Shown one piece after another: positions 38,052-49,905 of a stretch of 64,000 nucleotides of DNA. Origin of the DNA: Eudromia elegans (taxonomy: Eukaryota > Chordata > Aves > Tinamiformes > Tinamidae); the NCBI GenBank assembly GCA_003342815.1, contig PTEX01000012.1, positions 3,395,761 through 3,459,760 of the forward strand, in the 5' to 3' direction. Numbering within the stretch: position 1 is the stretch's first letter; each line of letters opens with the position of its first letter. A model generated the notes under the pieces. That model searched no databases. It saw only the letters and a program-made list of their open reading frames with translations, and was not told the DNA's origin. A program made the position numbers and the translations under genes.

Positions 38052-41000
38052 TAAGTTTCTTCTCGCAGGTCAGGCTTGCCAACATCATCAAACAGAGATA
38101 AAAATGACAACAGATATCATACAGATTAACATAAATATCACGCAGAACAAAAAGTCTCATTTATCGGGTCAGAAAATCCAATGCTCCAGGAGCTGGTATT
38201 ATCCCGCTTATGAGCTAGTTCACACTCTTAAGTATCAGCAGATCATTTTTGTGGAAACTATCTGAAGCTTCATCCCTTCATCTTGACTGTAAATTTTCAT
38301 GAATGTTTAATCTGTGCCAAGGTTGTGTGATGTTTAAATCAGTAGAGGTTTCTTGTTTTGATCCACTACTTTTACTACTTTTCAAGGAGTACCTTAAAGC
38401 CTAAGTAAGTGACACGCATTCCTTAAGTGAGAGAGAGACTGTCAAATTTGTGAGGAAATATATATACTCAGACAGCAATTCTTTGTGATTAAAATGGTTG
38501 AAGTATGTTCACATAGGTGTAGAAATCAGAGTAAGATGATTATACAGCTTAACTGCTCTCAGATAGTCCATTTTATTGTTGTTTTTATACATTCTTCCCA
38601 CAATTGGAAAATATTCAGTATATAGAATCAAATATATTTATTATTTTTTTTTTTTAACATTTGCAGTAACTACATGTACTGCTGCCTATAATTTCACATA
38701 CACTGAAGAGAAACCATTAATATTTCTACCATAACAGCTTGTCTGCCTGTTCTGTAATTTTATCCTTTCCAGATATCTTTAAGTATTTTATAAACAGAAA
38801 TTAACCTCAGACAACTTTGCTGAGGTTGATAGGTTATAGCCAGTCTACAGATAGAGAAATGCAATCATGGGAAATCTCTGTATTTTTAGTCAGGAGCAGG
38901 GAAGATGCGGCAGCTCATCATTCAATGCAGGCTGGCATGAAGAGTTTACACCAGGACAAGTCCAAGATGCCTCTCTTCTTGCTGAATAAGTCAAAAGTCA
39001 AGTCCAAGTAGGAATTCCTCTGCATGTTCACTCCCACAGCTGCTGTTTCACTGCCACGTCTGGATTAACACACTTACATATACTTATGTATTTAGCAAGC
39101 ACCCCTCCAGACTCATACAAGCAGGCATGTAGAAGGAGTGCATACGCAGGATCATAAGAAAGGTCAGTGTCACCAAGCATATTGAGTTTTAGGATGCGGT
39201 GAGTTTGTGCCTTTCCTTTCATACAGACTTGGAGTTTTCAAACTAACAGGTGCCACTGTTATCATCCAGCCTGATTTTTTTCATAGAAATTTGCTCAGGC
39301 ATTCCAGCTCATTTATAGGCATTTTAGGGCTGGATGATGATCTAAGCTGGAAACGGAATCTGTCTAAACCGTCTGTGTTAGAAACTGCTGGACCAGAACA
39401 CAACACTTATGAATCTCATGGATGCACAGGGATGTAGTCCCACAATATGGTACCCTGTAGTACCATATGGAGTACCTGGTGATTAGACGATAGAAGAAAT
39501 ACTGGCCAAAAGGAACTTTTTTTTTTTTTCTTTTTTTTTATTCTGATATATTCCCTCAACTCTACCATATATCAAGCCTCTAGGTCCTCTACAAGCAGAA
39601 ATACTCAAAAGGGAAAGAAGAAACTTCAGGTAAGACTCACTATACACGTCCTGATCTGAGCCAGTAACCTAAACTCTCTTTATATAATGAAGAGACATAG
39701 GCACTGGCACAGTGTGATCGATCTCAGCCTTAAGTTAATGCCTAAAATATGTCAGATGAATCACTGCTATTTTTTTTTCTTTTTTGTCTCCACTGATTAT
39801 AAAAACATCAGAAGATGAGTCAAAAATCTGCATTGTAAAGATCTAAAGTTAGGTGAGTTGAATCCCACCTGAGTTTCTTCTCAAGCTGTCAAGCTACTTT
39901 CTGACAAATTTAATATCACAGTGATGAGCAAACCTGTCACCTTCCATATATATAGAACAATATAACTCATCCCTGAGCATAGGCAGTAGACATGGACTGT
40001 TGTCTTTAACATTTAGTGAGAAAAAAGATTCTTGACAAGTCATATTCCAGAATTAGGAAACTCTCTTCTCTCAGTTTTAGGGAATGCTACATATTTATTG
40101 CTGTTACCTGTTGGCAGATTGTTTATTCTTTTATGAGGTGCTTCAGGTGTTAGAGGAAATAATTTAAATATGAAAGAAGTTACTGCACAGAAGAGCTGTA
40201 GCGTGGGGAGGTAAAAGCATGGGAATCTTTCATTTCCTAACTTCTTTTGGTCAATAAACTTTGGTCAAATAACTTCTTCTTTTGGTCTCTGAAAGCCCTC
40301 TCTTCTTTTCTGAACTGTTCAAACACCCTGACATATATGGCAGCCAAAAGATCTCAGTGGTAGCTGTAGATAAACTTAGATCTGTGGTGTGCTTTTAGCC
40401 CCTTTTCTTATAAATACAGCTGGTAGGAGTTTGACAGGACATACCATGTACTGCCTTTACCCGTGAAATTTACCTTGTCTTTATTGCCAGAAAAAAGAAT
40501 CACAGAACAGCCTATCCTACATATGGACACATAGAAAACCCCTCCTTTCTCATGTGAAGAGCATCCTGATCTTCCTAAGATCTAAAGGAATTAGTTTTTA
40601 ATTTGACTGCTCAAAATGGAACTCTAAGAAATATAATATTTAATTCCTTTTGCCACAAATTGGTAGCTACATGAATTCAACACAAAACCAGGACATAAAA
40701 CTTGAAGTCGTTATTATGTTTTCAAAGAGGCAGAAATTCATAGTATTTTCCCTAATCAGTTCTTTAAGGGTCTGGAAGATTTTTTTTTTTTTTGGTCCTT
40801 AAACCAAAACAAAATTAATCATATACATTGCAGTTAAGTCCTTAAGTTCCAAAATTCAAAAGCTATTATACTTCTCTATACCTATACAGCTATATCTGTC
40901 AAAATATTTTTCTATGCTATACTTAAATCAGGTTCATATTCTTCTGTAGAATTTTCCAGAATTTTCTTAGCTATCATAGCAATCTGGTTAGTGGAAACAA

Positions 41001-43298
41001 TTTTCAATATTGCATGTATTTGAGCACTAGCTTTGCTGTTTTTCTTCCCATTTGTTTTCCTTCCAGTATTTTGTCATAAATTTATAGCATCTGTATGTGA
41101 GTAAATTTTGCAGCACTGGGTAATAGGCTATGAGTTTGCTTTTAGCACATCTATTAATTTTCTGCCATATTCTTCATTTCCTATATTTTATATGACATAT
41201 TAGATTATTTATGAACTGATTTTCTATTGATATCTACTTCAATCTTGTTTATTCTCTGGTTTACTTTAATTTAGGGAAGCTCATCTGGTCAGGCCTCAAG
41301 GGTAGCTATGCCGACACCCTTAAGAGCATACATCAACCCCAAGACAGCTGCTTTTCAGGCACCATAATTGAATGATGTGAATGATGTGAATAAATGAATC
41401 ACAACAAATAATCTAGTCAATAAGCTCATTCTCTTTTTCCTCACATTTATTCAACAAATAACACGTCAAGCACTATATTCTGTAGATTGATGATTCTGAA
41501 AATGTGAACAGTGCTGCCTGCCCAAAAGTAGCCACATGAGGTCATTCCATTTCCTTTCCTTAATAAGCAAGCTCACTTTTCCATACAGATACATTTCCTT
41601 GCTCGCAGCCGATGTGCAGGGAACATGAGTGTGCTGTAATTCAGACAGATGGCTGCAGTACAAGTTGCTAAAGTTCATACCTGTACCTCCAGACATTTGC
41701 ATTTGAGAACCAAGGTGATGCATGCTATATTCTCTATTTCTACCTTTCTGCAAACAAGTGGAGTCCTTGTAGAGTCTCCAAGCTAAATGAAAGGAAAATA
41801 GTGAGAAGTAATTCATTTATTGCCTTAAAAAACACTACAGTAATTTTTTTTGTCTATTTTTGAGTCTTTCTGCTGTGGTTTTATGTTCCCTGATGGAATT
41901 AACTCCTTTAAAACACCAACAATTCTGTTGTAAAATGATTCAAAACCTAGATCTCCCTCTAAGTATTGAAATACAGTTCTCCTTCCTATTCACTGCATTA
42001 ACTGAACAGGGTGATGGAGAGATCCAGTGGAGCAGTTCTGCAAAGAAGTGTTTTTCATTTGAAGACAGTAGAATGGACTGTGCCTGCATAAGTAGGGGCT
42101 CATTCTCTCTCTCAGATCTCTAAATGGGTGATCCCAAAAGAAAGGGCTGTACAAATGATCTCAGAGGTTTGGTGCCCCTCATTGGCCTAAGGAGAAGAAG
42201 AGGAGCATTAAAAAGATATTTCTATTTAGTTATTGATATTTTTTCAATTCTAGTCCTCACACAGGTTTCAGCAGGGATGTTGCTGTGGCCAAATAAAGAG
42301 GGCCCTCTGATGATATTAGGTGGCCAAAGGAATCCACAGATGTAGTGTCAACAAAACTGAGTTATTTTATAGGGAATATAGTAATCTGAAATATATGAGA
42401 TAACGTGATTTCATTTTTTTTGCCTTCTTGGAACCACAGAATATTTTCATGCCTCTCTCTTGCTGATGTTATGTGTGTGCTCTCTCAGGCTCCATTCTTG
42501 GCAAGAGGGATTTGCTGCTCTGCTTCAGCCTCCATTTTGAACATTCTTATGCAAAGGATGCAGCATCTATAATTTTTAAGGCATTTATATGAAGAATCTT
42601 ATATCAGGGGAACATTGCTTAAATGATCTCAGTTTTTGAACTGCAAACCTACCAGGCACTCATATGGAAGATGCCAAAGTTCAGAGTAACATGGTAAGCA
42701 TAGAGTATTAGAACATTCAAAAAAGTCAACCAAGCCAAGGGAATTTAGTAATGTAGCTATGGACTTGACGAATTTCACTGGCGCCTATCCAGCTGACTCA
42801 AAGCACAGATGGAGGAAACTGTAATGAAGTTCGGAACTCGTCAAAAGGGTGAGTAGCCCATAAAATCAGCATGTTCCCAGCCAAGCAGAGTAGTGGGCAG
42901 GAAATATTCAGCAGAAGGAATGCATTAATGCTTCCTTGCTTTCAGGAATGCAGGGAGGTGCCTTGATCAATTTTGTCTCTCTGTGGATCCCATTTACTCC
43001 CTAAATTGAGCACCCTATTGTTTTTTTAAGCATGGCCAGGAAAAGAATTTAAGCAATTGGAGACCTAAGTCTATTTTCAATCTATAGATAGACTAAGGCT
43101 TTTTGATTTTTCTATCTAGTCAGCAAGGCCCAAACTACTGAGATACACATTGTTATAAGGCATGGCACAGGGGATATATCCCATACCTTCCATACCTTTA
43201 CAAAAATTCTTGATGAATATAAATAAACACTCAGCAGTATATATGTGGGAGAGAGAGCCTTAATTAAGATAATAATAAGTAATTTAGTTTTAAATAAT

Positions 43299-43375
43299 TA
43301 TATATCTATATATATAAACCTATATATGAAGAAAAACACATACAATCTTCTACATGCATGTGCATGCATGTGCAT
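43299..43375. repeat. TA-rich tract followed by alternating purine-pyrimidine repeat
   Basis: An interrupted (TA)n tract at 43299-43328 is followed at 43352-43375 by 24 bases of strictly alternating purine and pyrimidine built from ATGC and GTGC units, including palindromic ACATGCATGT. Such DNA can unwind or adopt left-handed form under superhelical stress. No gene is nearby. Confidence 0.65.
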
Positions 43376-45985
43376 ATTGTTCTAGAAGATATAATTGAAT
43401 ATGAAAGATTAAAATAAATATTCAGAACTTTATGTTATTTATGTTTGATAGAAAGACTAGGTGTTGGTTCTAAATCCTTAAACCTTAAGTCATAGCTGTG
43501 TGTGATATTCAAATGCTATTTGAGGCACAATCTGATCACAGATTGAAATAGGAATAAATTATTTAATAAAAAAGCAAGCAGGCACTGGCTCTAGCAAAAC
43601 TGTAGGATCTGAAGCATCTTCCCTATGAGGGAAACCCAACCATATGGGTGAGTGGAGCTGGCCTGCTCAGACAAGGTTCTTAGCCAGGTGCCAGAGTACA
43701 TCAGACTTCGCTGGTCTTATAGTCCATAAGTACTTTTTGGACCATACTGCATTTTATTTGTGGGATATCAGAAACGGTCCCTTAGAAAATAAAATAGCTA
43801 GCACTTAAGACTTGCATTTTTAAAGAACCAAGATGAGTAAGTTTTCTTCATCTCTTTGGTTTTATTTCTCTCTCTCTCTCTTTTTTTTTATAATAAAAAA
43901 GAAGCAATTTTTAAGTCTCTAGTCTCAAAATCGATGGTGTCAAAGTCGTTTAATCTTTGGTATTTTAGTTAATATAAAGAGGAAAAGGTGCAACATAATC
44001 TTAGAGATTAAAAGTTTTTGGAAAACTTTGACTATAACCTTTGTCAAGCATTATACTAAAAACTCCCATAAATGAAACAAATTATACAGACCTATATAAG
44101 AAGAGACCCATAATGTATGGTACCCAGTTGGATAGCTGTGTCTAACTGTAGAAATATTATAATCACCATAAAAATCCTTTTGTAACATTCATTTAAAGAT
44201 TAATAGATTTATTTTTTCATTAAAATAAATCTGTAAATTCCATAGTTTTGCAAAAAGCTCAAACCTCCTTGTAGGAGGAGGAGGGGAAGTACTCTATTGC
44301 TCTGGTCTGTGTGTTACTTTGGGAGGAAAAATTAGATTATTTGTCCTCTAGTGATACATGGGCACTGCACCTTTTCCCCTGGGGAATGTGAAATTATTGA
44401 TTCACACCTAGTGTGAATGTCCTCTGTAATCTGATATTGGTCACCGACAGTTACACCGTCAGGCATTTCAGTGAAACGTAGATGTTGCCATGAGTCTGTC
44501 TAAGTAGTCATTAGAAACTTTTGTGACCACAACTTCTGGTTGACTTGCATCTGCAAAGTAAAGGCTGTTTATTCCCATTGCATTTAAAAGCTACCTTCCA
44601 GCCAGATGCTGGTTCAGAAAGCAAAATGAGCAGATTCAGATAACAATCTCTTGAAACTGACCGTTGAAGTTATTTTTTAAGTTAGTCTTAAAATAAGGAA
44701 TTAATTTCCTTAATAAATGATATTTACTCCCCAAGAGCACCTCATCTCTATATCCACTCGAGAAACCTTGAACAAAACAGTCCACGGTGCAATTTAGGAA
44801 GAAAATAGTTACCACAGGTCTGTATACATAAATAAAACATTCTTCTTCACACGACGTTTTGTCAATTCTCCTGTGCCAATACATATATTTAATAAACTGA
44901 AGCTTCTTACCACATCATTTCCACTTTGTATCTACTCTCAGTCTGCTATGGGTGGTCTGAGCTGTCTTGAGATGCACTTGGACAGAGCTGTTTCCACTAT
45001 TGCCAGAAATACCAACAGGTTCCAGTTTGACTCTGTGTTTTTGCTATGATGTACTATTTTAATCTCTCATTAGCAGAGAGGAAAAATAATCTCATTAGAA
45101 CCTACTCTTATAAACTCTAGATTTGATAGGTAAGGTGCATTGTCTAGTCTGTATTAATATTAGATATTTTCAGAAAGAAAAGAGAAACAAAACAGAAAGC
45201 AAAGAAAAGGTGCTAGGGCTTTATAGCAAGATATGGAATGTATATGAATACAGTATTTTATGAATAATCAGGTTTCCAATTTTACTTCATATTTTTCTTA
45301 ATATTCTGTAAGATCTTCACTTTATCATTACTGGTCTATACCAACTCATTTTGTTTGTCGAAATGTAGTCTCTTGTATTTTTTCAAGATCTTGCAACTTC
45401 CTAAAATGTAATGAAGAGGGTTTTAATTTGTCACTCTTGATGAATATGCATGGATTTTCTTTTTGCTAGAAGAATTTAACCTGCCATTAATTGTGTTTTT
45501 CTTCCACAACGACTGCAAGAATACGCTAGAATTAGTTCACCTGTGCCATCCAAATCACAGATTCATGTTTTATCACTGAATAGTAATAATAATTATATTA
45601 ATGCAAATTTTATTATATGCCAAACCCAACTGACTATTTACCATCTATCTGTGAACCACAAAGCCTAATTTTGTGATAATTTTTATGAATGCAATCTTTT
45701 TTTTCTTCAGTACATTCCTAATCAGAAAGACATAGGAAATATTAGCACATATGGAGCTTAGGATACTGGAAAAAAATCAACATTTCTTGCTGCCTACTAG
45801 CCTCCTTTCTGTGTGTGCATGCTCCACATAAACACACGTTTCATAACTATGCTTTAAACAGGTTGATCTTGCTCAGACAATCTCATCCTGAATCCCCTTC
45901 TCACCTGACAATCACACCTTGCTCACAGTAACTTGTTGAATGTAACAAATTCTGGCTTGTCACTCTTGTTATGTTCCAGAAAACT

Positions 45986-46016
45986 TTTTTTTTTNTTTTT
46001 TTTTTTTTTTTTTTTT
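45986..46016 (-). repeat. poly(T) run with one undetermined base
   Basis: About 31 bases of T with a single N at 45995. The N probably marks uncertain homopolymer length or base calling. No retroelement body is recognisable beside it. Confidence 0.85.
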
Positions 46017-47400
46017 GTATGAAAACTAAGCCTTTTTCCTCAAATCAGTCTTTTTCTACTGCAGGCTTATATTCCTACCCTATCCTGTTGTTTGATACTA
46101 AGAGATATCTACCATCATGGAACAGTTGTTTTTAAAAGGATTCTGAATACTTGTATTCTTGATTGGTGATAAGAAGGGATTTGATATTTCTTTTCTGCTC
46201 TAATGCTTGTCCCTCTAGATTACTCCTCGGGGATGTTTTGATGTAATGTTAGTTTTTTTAACAATGCAAGTTGTCATTTCCCATCAAGGTCATGTCTCAG
46301 AGCAAAAAGGGAAAAATTCTACATTTTTTGTGTGATTTCTTGTTTCCTCCAGGAAATAATTTCTGGTAAAATTAAATTATTTTTTAAAGGTGATTTTATG
46401 GTAATATTCTTCAGATAGATATAGGTATATGTTGTTTGACAATGATATATGATTTTTTATTCCATGGCGGTAGGCCATGTCACGTTTGACCTTGTAATGC
46501 CTTGCAAATGGCAGCCTGGGAGCATGCGCTGGAATCCAAGGGAAATGCACAAACCCCATTCATAAACCAAGTTTTTCTGAGCAAAATAAGGCTCATTTCA
46601 TGAATGAAATGAGAATGAGAGTTTAAACAAATTTCCACGTCCTTTGTGGTTTGAACTAAATAGGTCACATATGTCGATATCTCTTTTGTGAATGCCATAA
46701 ATAAATTTAACTTTGCTTCTAATTTTTATATATGTATATATGTGTGTGGTTAAAATGTATAAAGGCACTTTCCCAAGGCACTTCCTACAATTTTCTTTCC
46801 CAAGAATTAGCCATTTATTCTCACTGTACATTTTCTTTTCTCTAACCAAGTTTTAATATGTCACAATTACCAGATTTCCTTATGTAGGACTTTATGAAAA
46901 ACTTTTTAAATGACTGATAAAAAACTCACATCACCTCCAACTTGCTGTCCTGTAGTATTTTAACTATTTTCAAAGTAGTCTGTGCGGAAGGGTATCACTC
47001 CATTAAAAAACAGACTAAAACACAGTCTTATTTTTGCTGTAGTGAGGTTCTGCTGAAGCAAACAACATTTGGACTCCGCTTCCACCTCACTTTAGACCAG
47101 CCATAATGTCCTCTTTTTCTCCATTGTTTTCATGCCCTTAATTCCTGCTTAGAGCAGGTGGCTCAGTATGGAGCTGTTATTCAGGTAGCATGGATTACTT
47201 CAAAGGTTTGGGATAAACCAAAAGAAACAGAATGGGAAAAGGTGCATGCTACATAGGCTCTAGGCCAGCTAGTTGGTAGGGAAAGGAGAGCTATCAAATG
47301 AAGAGCATGGTCTTATCTCAAAAAAAGTTACTGTAGTTCCATCACCACACTTTCTGGTCCCTTTATAATATATCTTTGTTCAGTTTTCTCTCTAAGGTCT

Positions 47401-47438
47401 CTTTTTTTTTCTTTTTTTCTTTTTTTTTTTTTTTTTTA
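47401..47438. repeat. T-rich simple sequence
   Basis: T homopolymer blocks separated by single C residues. It gives the phenylalanine run of the overlapping open frame, which is not considered real. Confidence 0.75.
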
Positions 47439-49661
47439 ACTTCAACATCCATTATTACACATCACAAAATCAAGACCACCATTTCCAAAGACTATCTTCC
47501 TTCTGTTTTCCGTGTGGCAAGAATTAAAAGCACTTGCTCAACCTGTGCACTCAATGATCTTCAGGGTCAAGGGAATGTAAGTTAATTAGATAAATAAACT
47601 ATAGAGCATGCTTTAGCCTTCATTAGAAGACTGCTATGGAATTTGTTTTTGTGCTAGGATGCAGTTCTTAAATCCTTTAACCCCTTCATGATAGATAGAG
47701 TCCAAGCTGCAGTTTCAAACTAGAGTGGATTAAATACAGTAAATCAGAATCAATAAAACAGAAGTCCTCTGATACATTAGATTCCTTTAATGATTTTTCT
47801 CACATACATCAACAGTTTACAGAAAGAAGAACAATATCATAACAGCTTATGTCCCTAGAATTGTTTATTGTGAATTTGATCACAAAATCCTCAAGAAATA
47901 AGAGGTCTCTGTACATTTCTTATTGCTTTTTTTTTTCCTTTGTTCCCTTGTCTTAGTTAGTCTGGCCATTTTATTCAGGTGATATCATGTCTGCTACTCA
48001 GTTTTAGGAATAAAATAAATTCAAATTGACATTTATGAAAACTTAGGAACATGAACCAGGAGATTATAACCAAGGTTAAAAATGGAAGTATGGAATTCAT
48101 ATATTTCTCTAGAGATATAATTATGTAATGAGGAGCAGTGCACTAATTGCTATCTTAGATAAGTATTACATATAGCTATTTGATTCAAAGCTACATATAG
48201 AACAAAGAAGTCATACAAAATGAACAACAAAAAGAGAGAACTATCTAAGCCCCAGAATAATTTCACAAATTCTTTTTACATGCATAGCACATGATTATGT
48301 TTTGTTTCCATTGGCTTCAAAGTCATTCATAGAAAATACCCCGTGCCACCCATTGTGTAATTTTCAGAACTGTTAGTTTGTGTTTCCAAAGTGCAATGAA
48401 TCTCTCATGGCAACACACTGCTGTGGGGCCTCACACAACTGGGATTTAATAAAGTGAATTCTGTAAAAGCAAAATCAGTATTTGCTTTTCACATTTCCCT
48501 ATTTTAAACCCTGTCTGCCTTCACACATTTGGCTTTCTCAATATCCTCTATTTCTGAGGAATATCTAGGGAAACACTCTCTAAAGCAAAGAGGAGAATTC
48601 TGCCTTCTTTTCTCTTGAGAAATTTACTGAACTAATACATAAGAAATGCTCAAGGATGGGAAAGTCTTTTGAAAGGACCCTACATTATGGAAAGTCTAAA
48701 TACCTTCCTGTTTTGCAAATGGCTATAAAAGTAAAAGGAAAATCATGGCAATTCCCTATTAAATAATTCAGGAGCCGCATCAAAATATAGTAGTTTGATA
48801 CTAGTATTTTCAGTTGGTAGTCTTCAATTTTGTTGCAGCTTGCTAGCAAAATATTCACCCAAATGAATAGGGAGAAAAACAGGTCTTATGACATTAGCTA
48901 GAAGAATATCCAGTATGTTTAACAACTTGGTTTTGTTCCATCAAATTTTGTTTGCATGTTTCCCAGATTCAAAGCACACTTTTTAGTAAGTCTCTCATAT
49001 TTATTTCTGGAGATAAAGCATTTCATTAATCAGCATAGCAGGTCAGTTTTACTGATTAGTGAAATAGTTTATCTAAAGAAATACAAGAGCTTTCTAGTAA
49101 TAGGACTTTGATTTTTGTACTAAATGCACATAAATGGAGATGTAGCACAGCAAATGTAATTAATGCCATGAAAATTACAAACCATAGACTGCATGCTCTT
49201 TTCTTGTGATTTCGTAGCCATTCACCTGAAATACAAAAAAAAAATCATTTAAGTACTTTTTCTCATTAAGGGAAATGTTCTTTTATCTTCTTCTTGTTAT
49301 CATTATGAAAATGAACATGATTTCAAGCTCTAAGGAAATTGTCTTTTTCTTGAAAAGATTCTTGAAGGGTCTTCATTAGCAGAGTTAAAGGACAAAAGCT
49401 CCTAAAGGACTGCAAGTCTTCATGTGCAGATGGAAGTAAAGTCATAAGAATGGAAGATAAGCTATGATCCAATAATGGAAATAAGACCATAAACCTGGAA
49501 GACAAGCCACGATCTAAAAAGGTTAGAAAGCATTTTTTTTAGGGAAAGACTAAAGTTTATAAGCTATCCCCACTCTCCCAATAACAACTGGCTTTGCATT
49601 TGAAAGAGTATAAAATTAAAAGATTAATTGCCTCAAAATAAATTTGTTGCCTTTTTCTTAG

Positions 49662-49905
49662 GTGGATAAACACGGGGCCAGACTCTTTTTCCCAGGTGAC
49701 TGGAGACTTGCCAACGTGACATCCATTTACAAAAAGGGTCGAATGGAGGATCTGGGGAACTACAGGCCTGTCAGACTGACTTCAGTCTCAGGGAAAGTTA
49801 TGGAGCAGATCATCTTGAGGGTGATCACACAGGTAACAACCAGGGGATCAGGCTTAGCCAACACGGACTGGTGAAAGGCACTTCAGATGGTCATGCATTG
49901 CTCTA
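49662..49905 (+). mobile_element. CR1 LINE fragment, start of reverse transcriptase domain
   Basis: The frame from 49662 reads DWRLANVTSIYKKGRMEDL followed by NYRPVRLTSVSGK and VMEQIIL. This is the conserved opening of the CR1 reverse transcriptase (the W..ANV.PIYKKG and NYRPVSLTSV.GK motifs). Similarity continues in another frame, with nucleotide words like those encoding the next conserved segment (accaggggatcaggctta, ccaacacgg), to about 49905, so there has been a frameshift near 49,835. The catalytic YADD part, endonuclease and 3' tail are all missing. An internal fragment with neither end is unusual for CR1, whose copies normally keep their 3' tail, so the rest was deleted or never assembled here. 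Splice-like signals at both sides are discussed in the findings. Confidence 0.88.

Larger units (their letters stand above)
38052..49661. other. 11.6 kb of AT-rich non-coding DNA, no gene seen
   Basis: No supportable gene or named mobile element. Simple-sequence content: tandem gaatgatgt (41370-41387), TA-rich and alternating purine-pyrimidine DNA (43299-43375), a T run with one N (45986-46016) and a T-rich tract (47401-47438). The stretch 45440-45720 has scattered TAAT cores and an octamer ATGCAAAT (45601-45608), which could be regulatory but is also expected by chance. The frames at 41466-42345 are unrecognised. Confidence 0.55.

Noticed and set aside
37630..38160. Three overlapping minus-strand open frames of 101-176 codons rich in Phe, Leu and Ser
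   Set aside because: They are translations of the purine microsatellite and run through the N gap. All three frames are open only because the repeat lacks stop codons.
42765..42844. ttgacga and tcgtcaa as possible ends of a small inverted-repeat element
   Set aside because: Seven bases at 80-bp spacing are expected by chance, and no flanking target duplication was seen.
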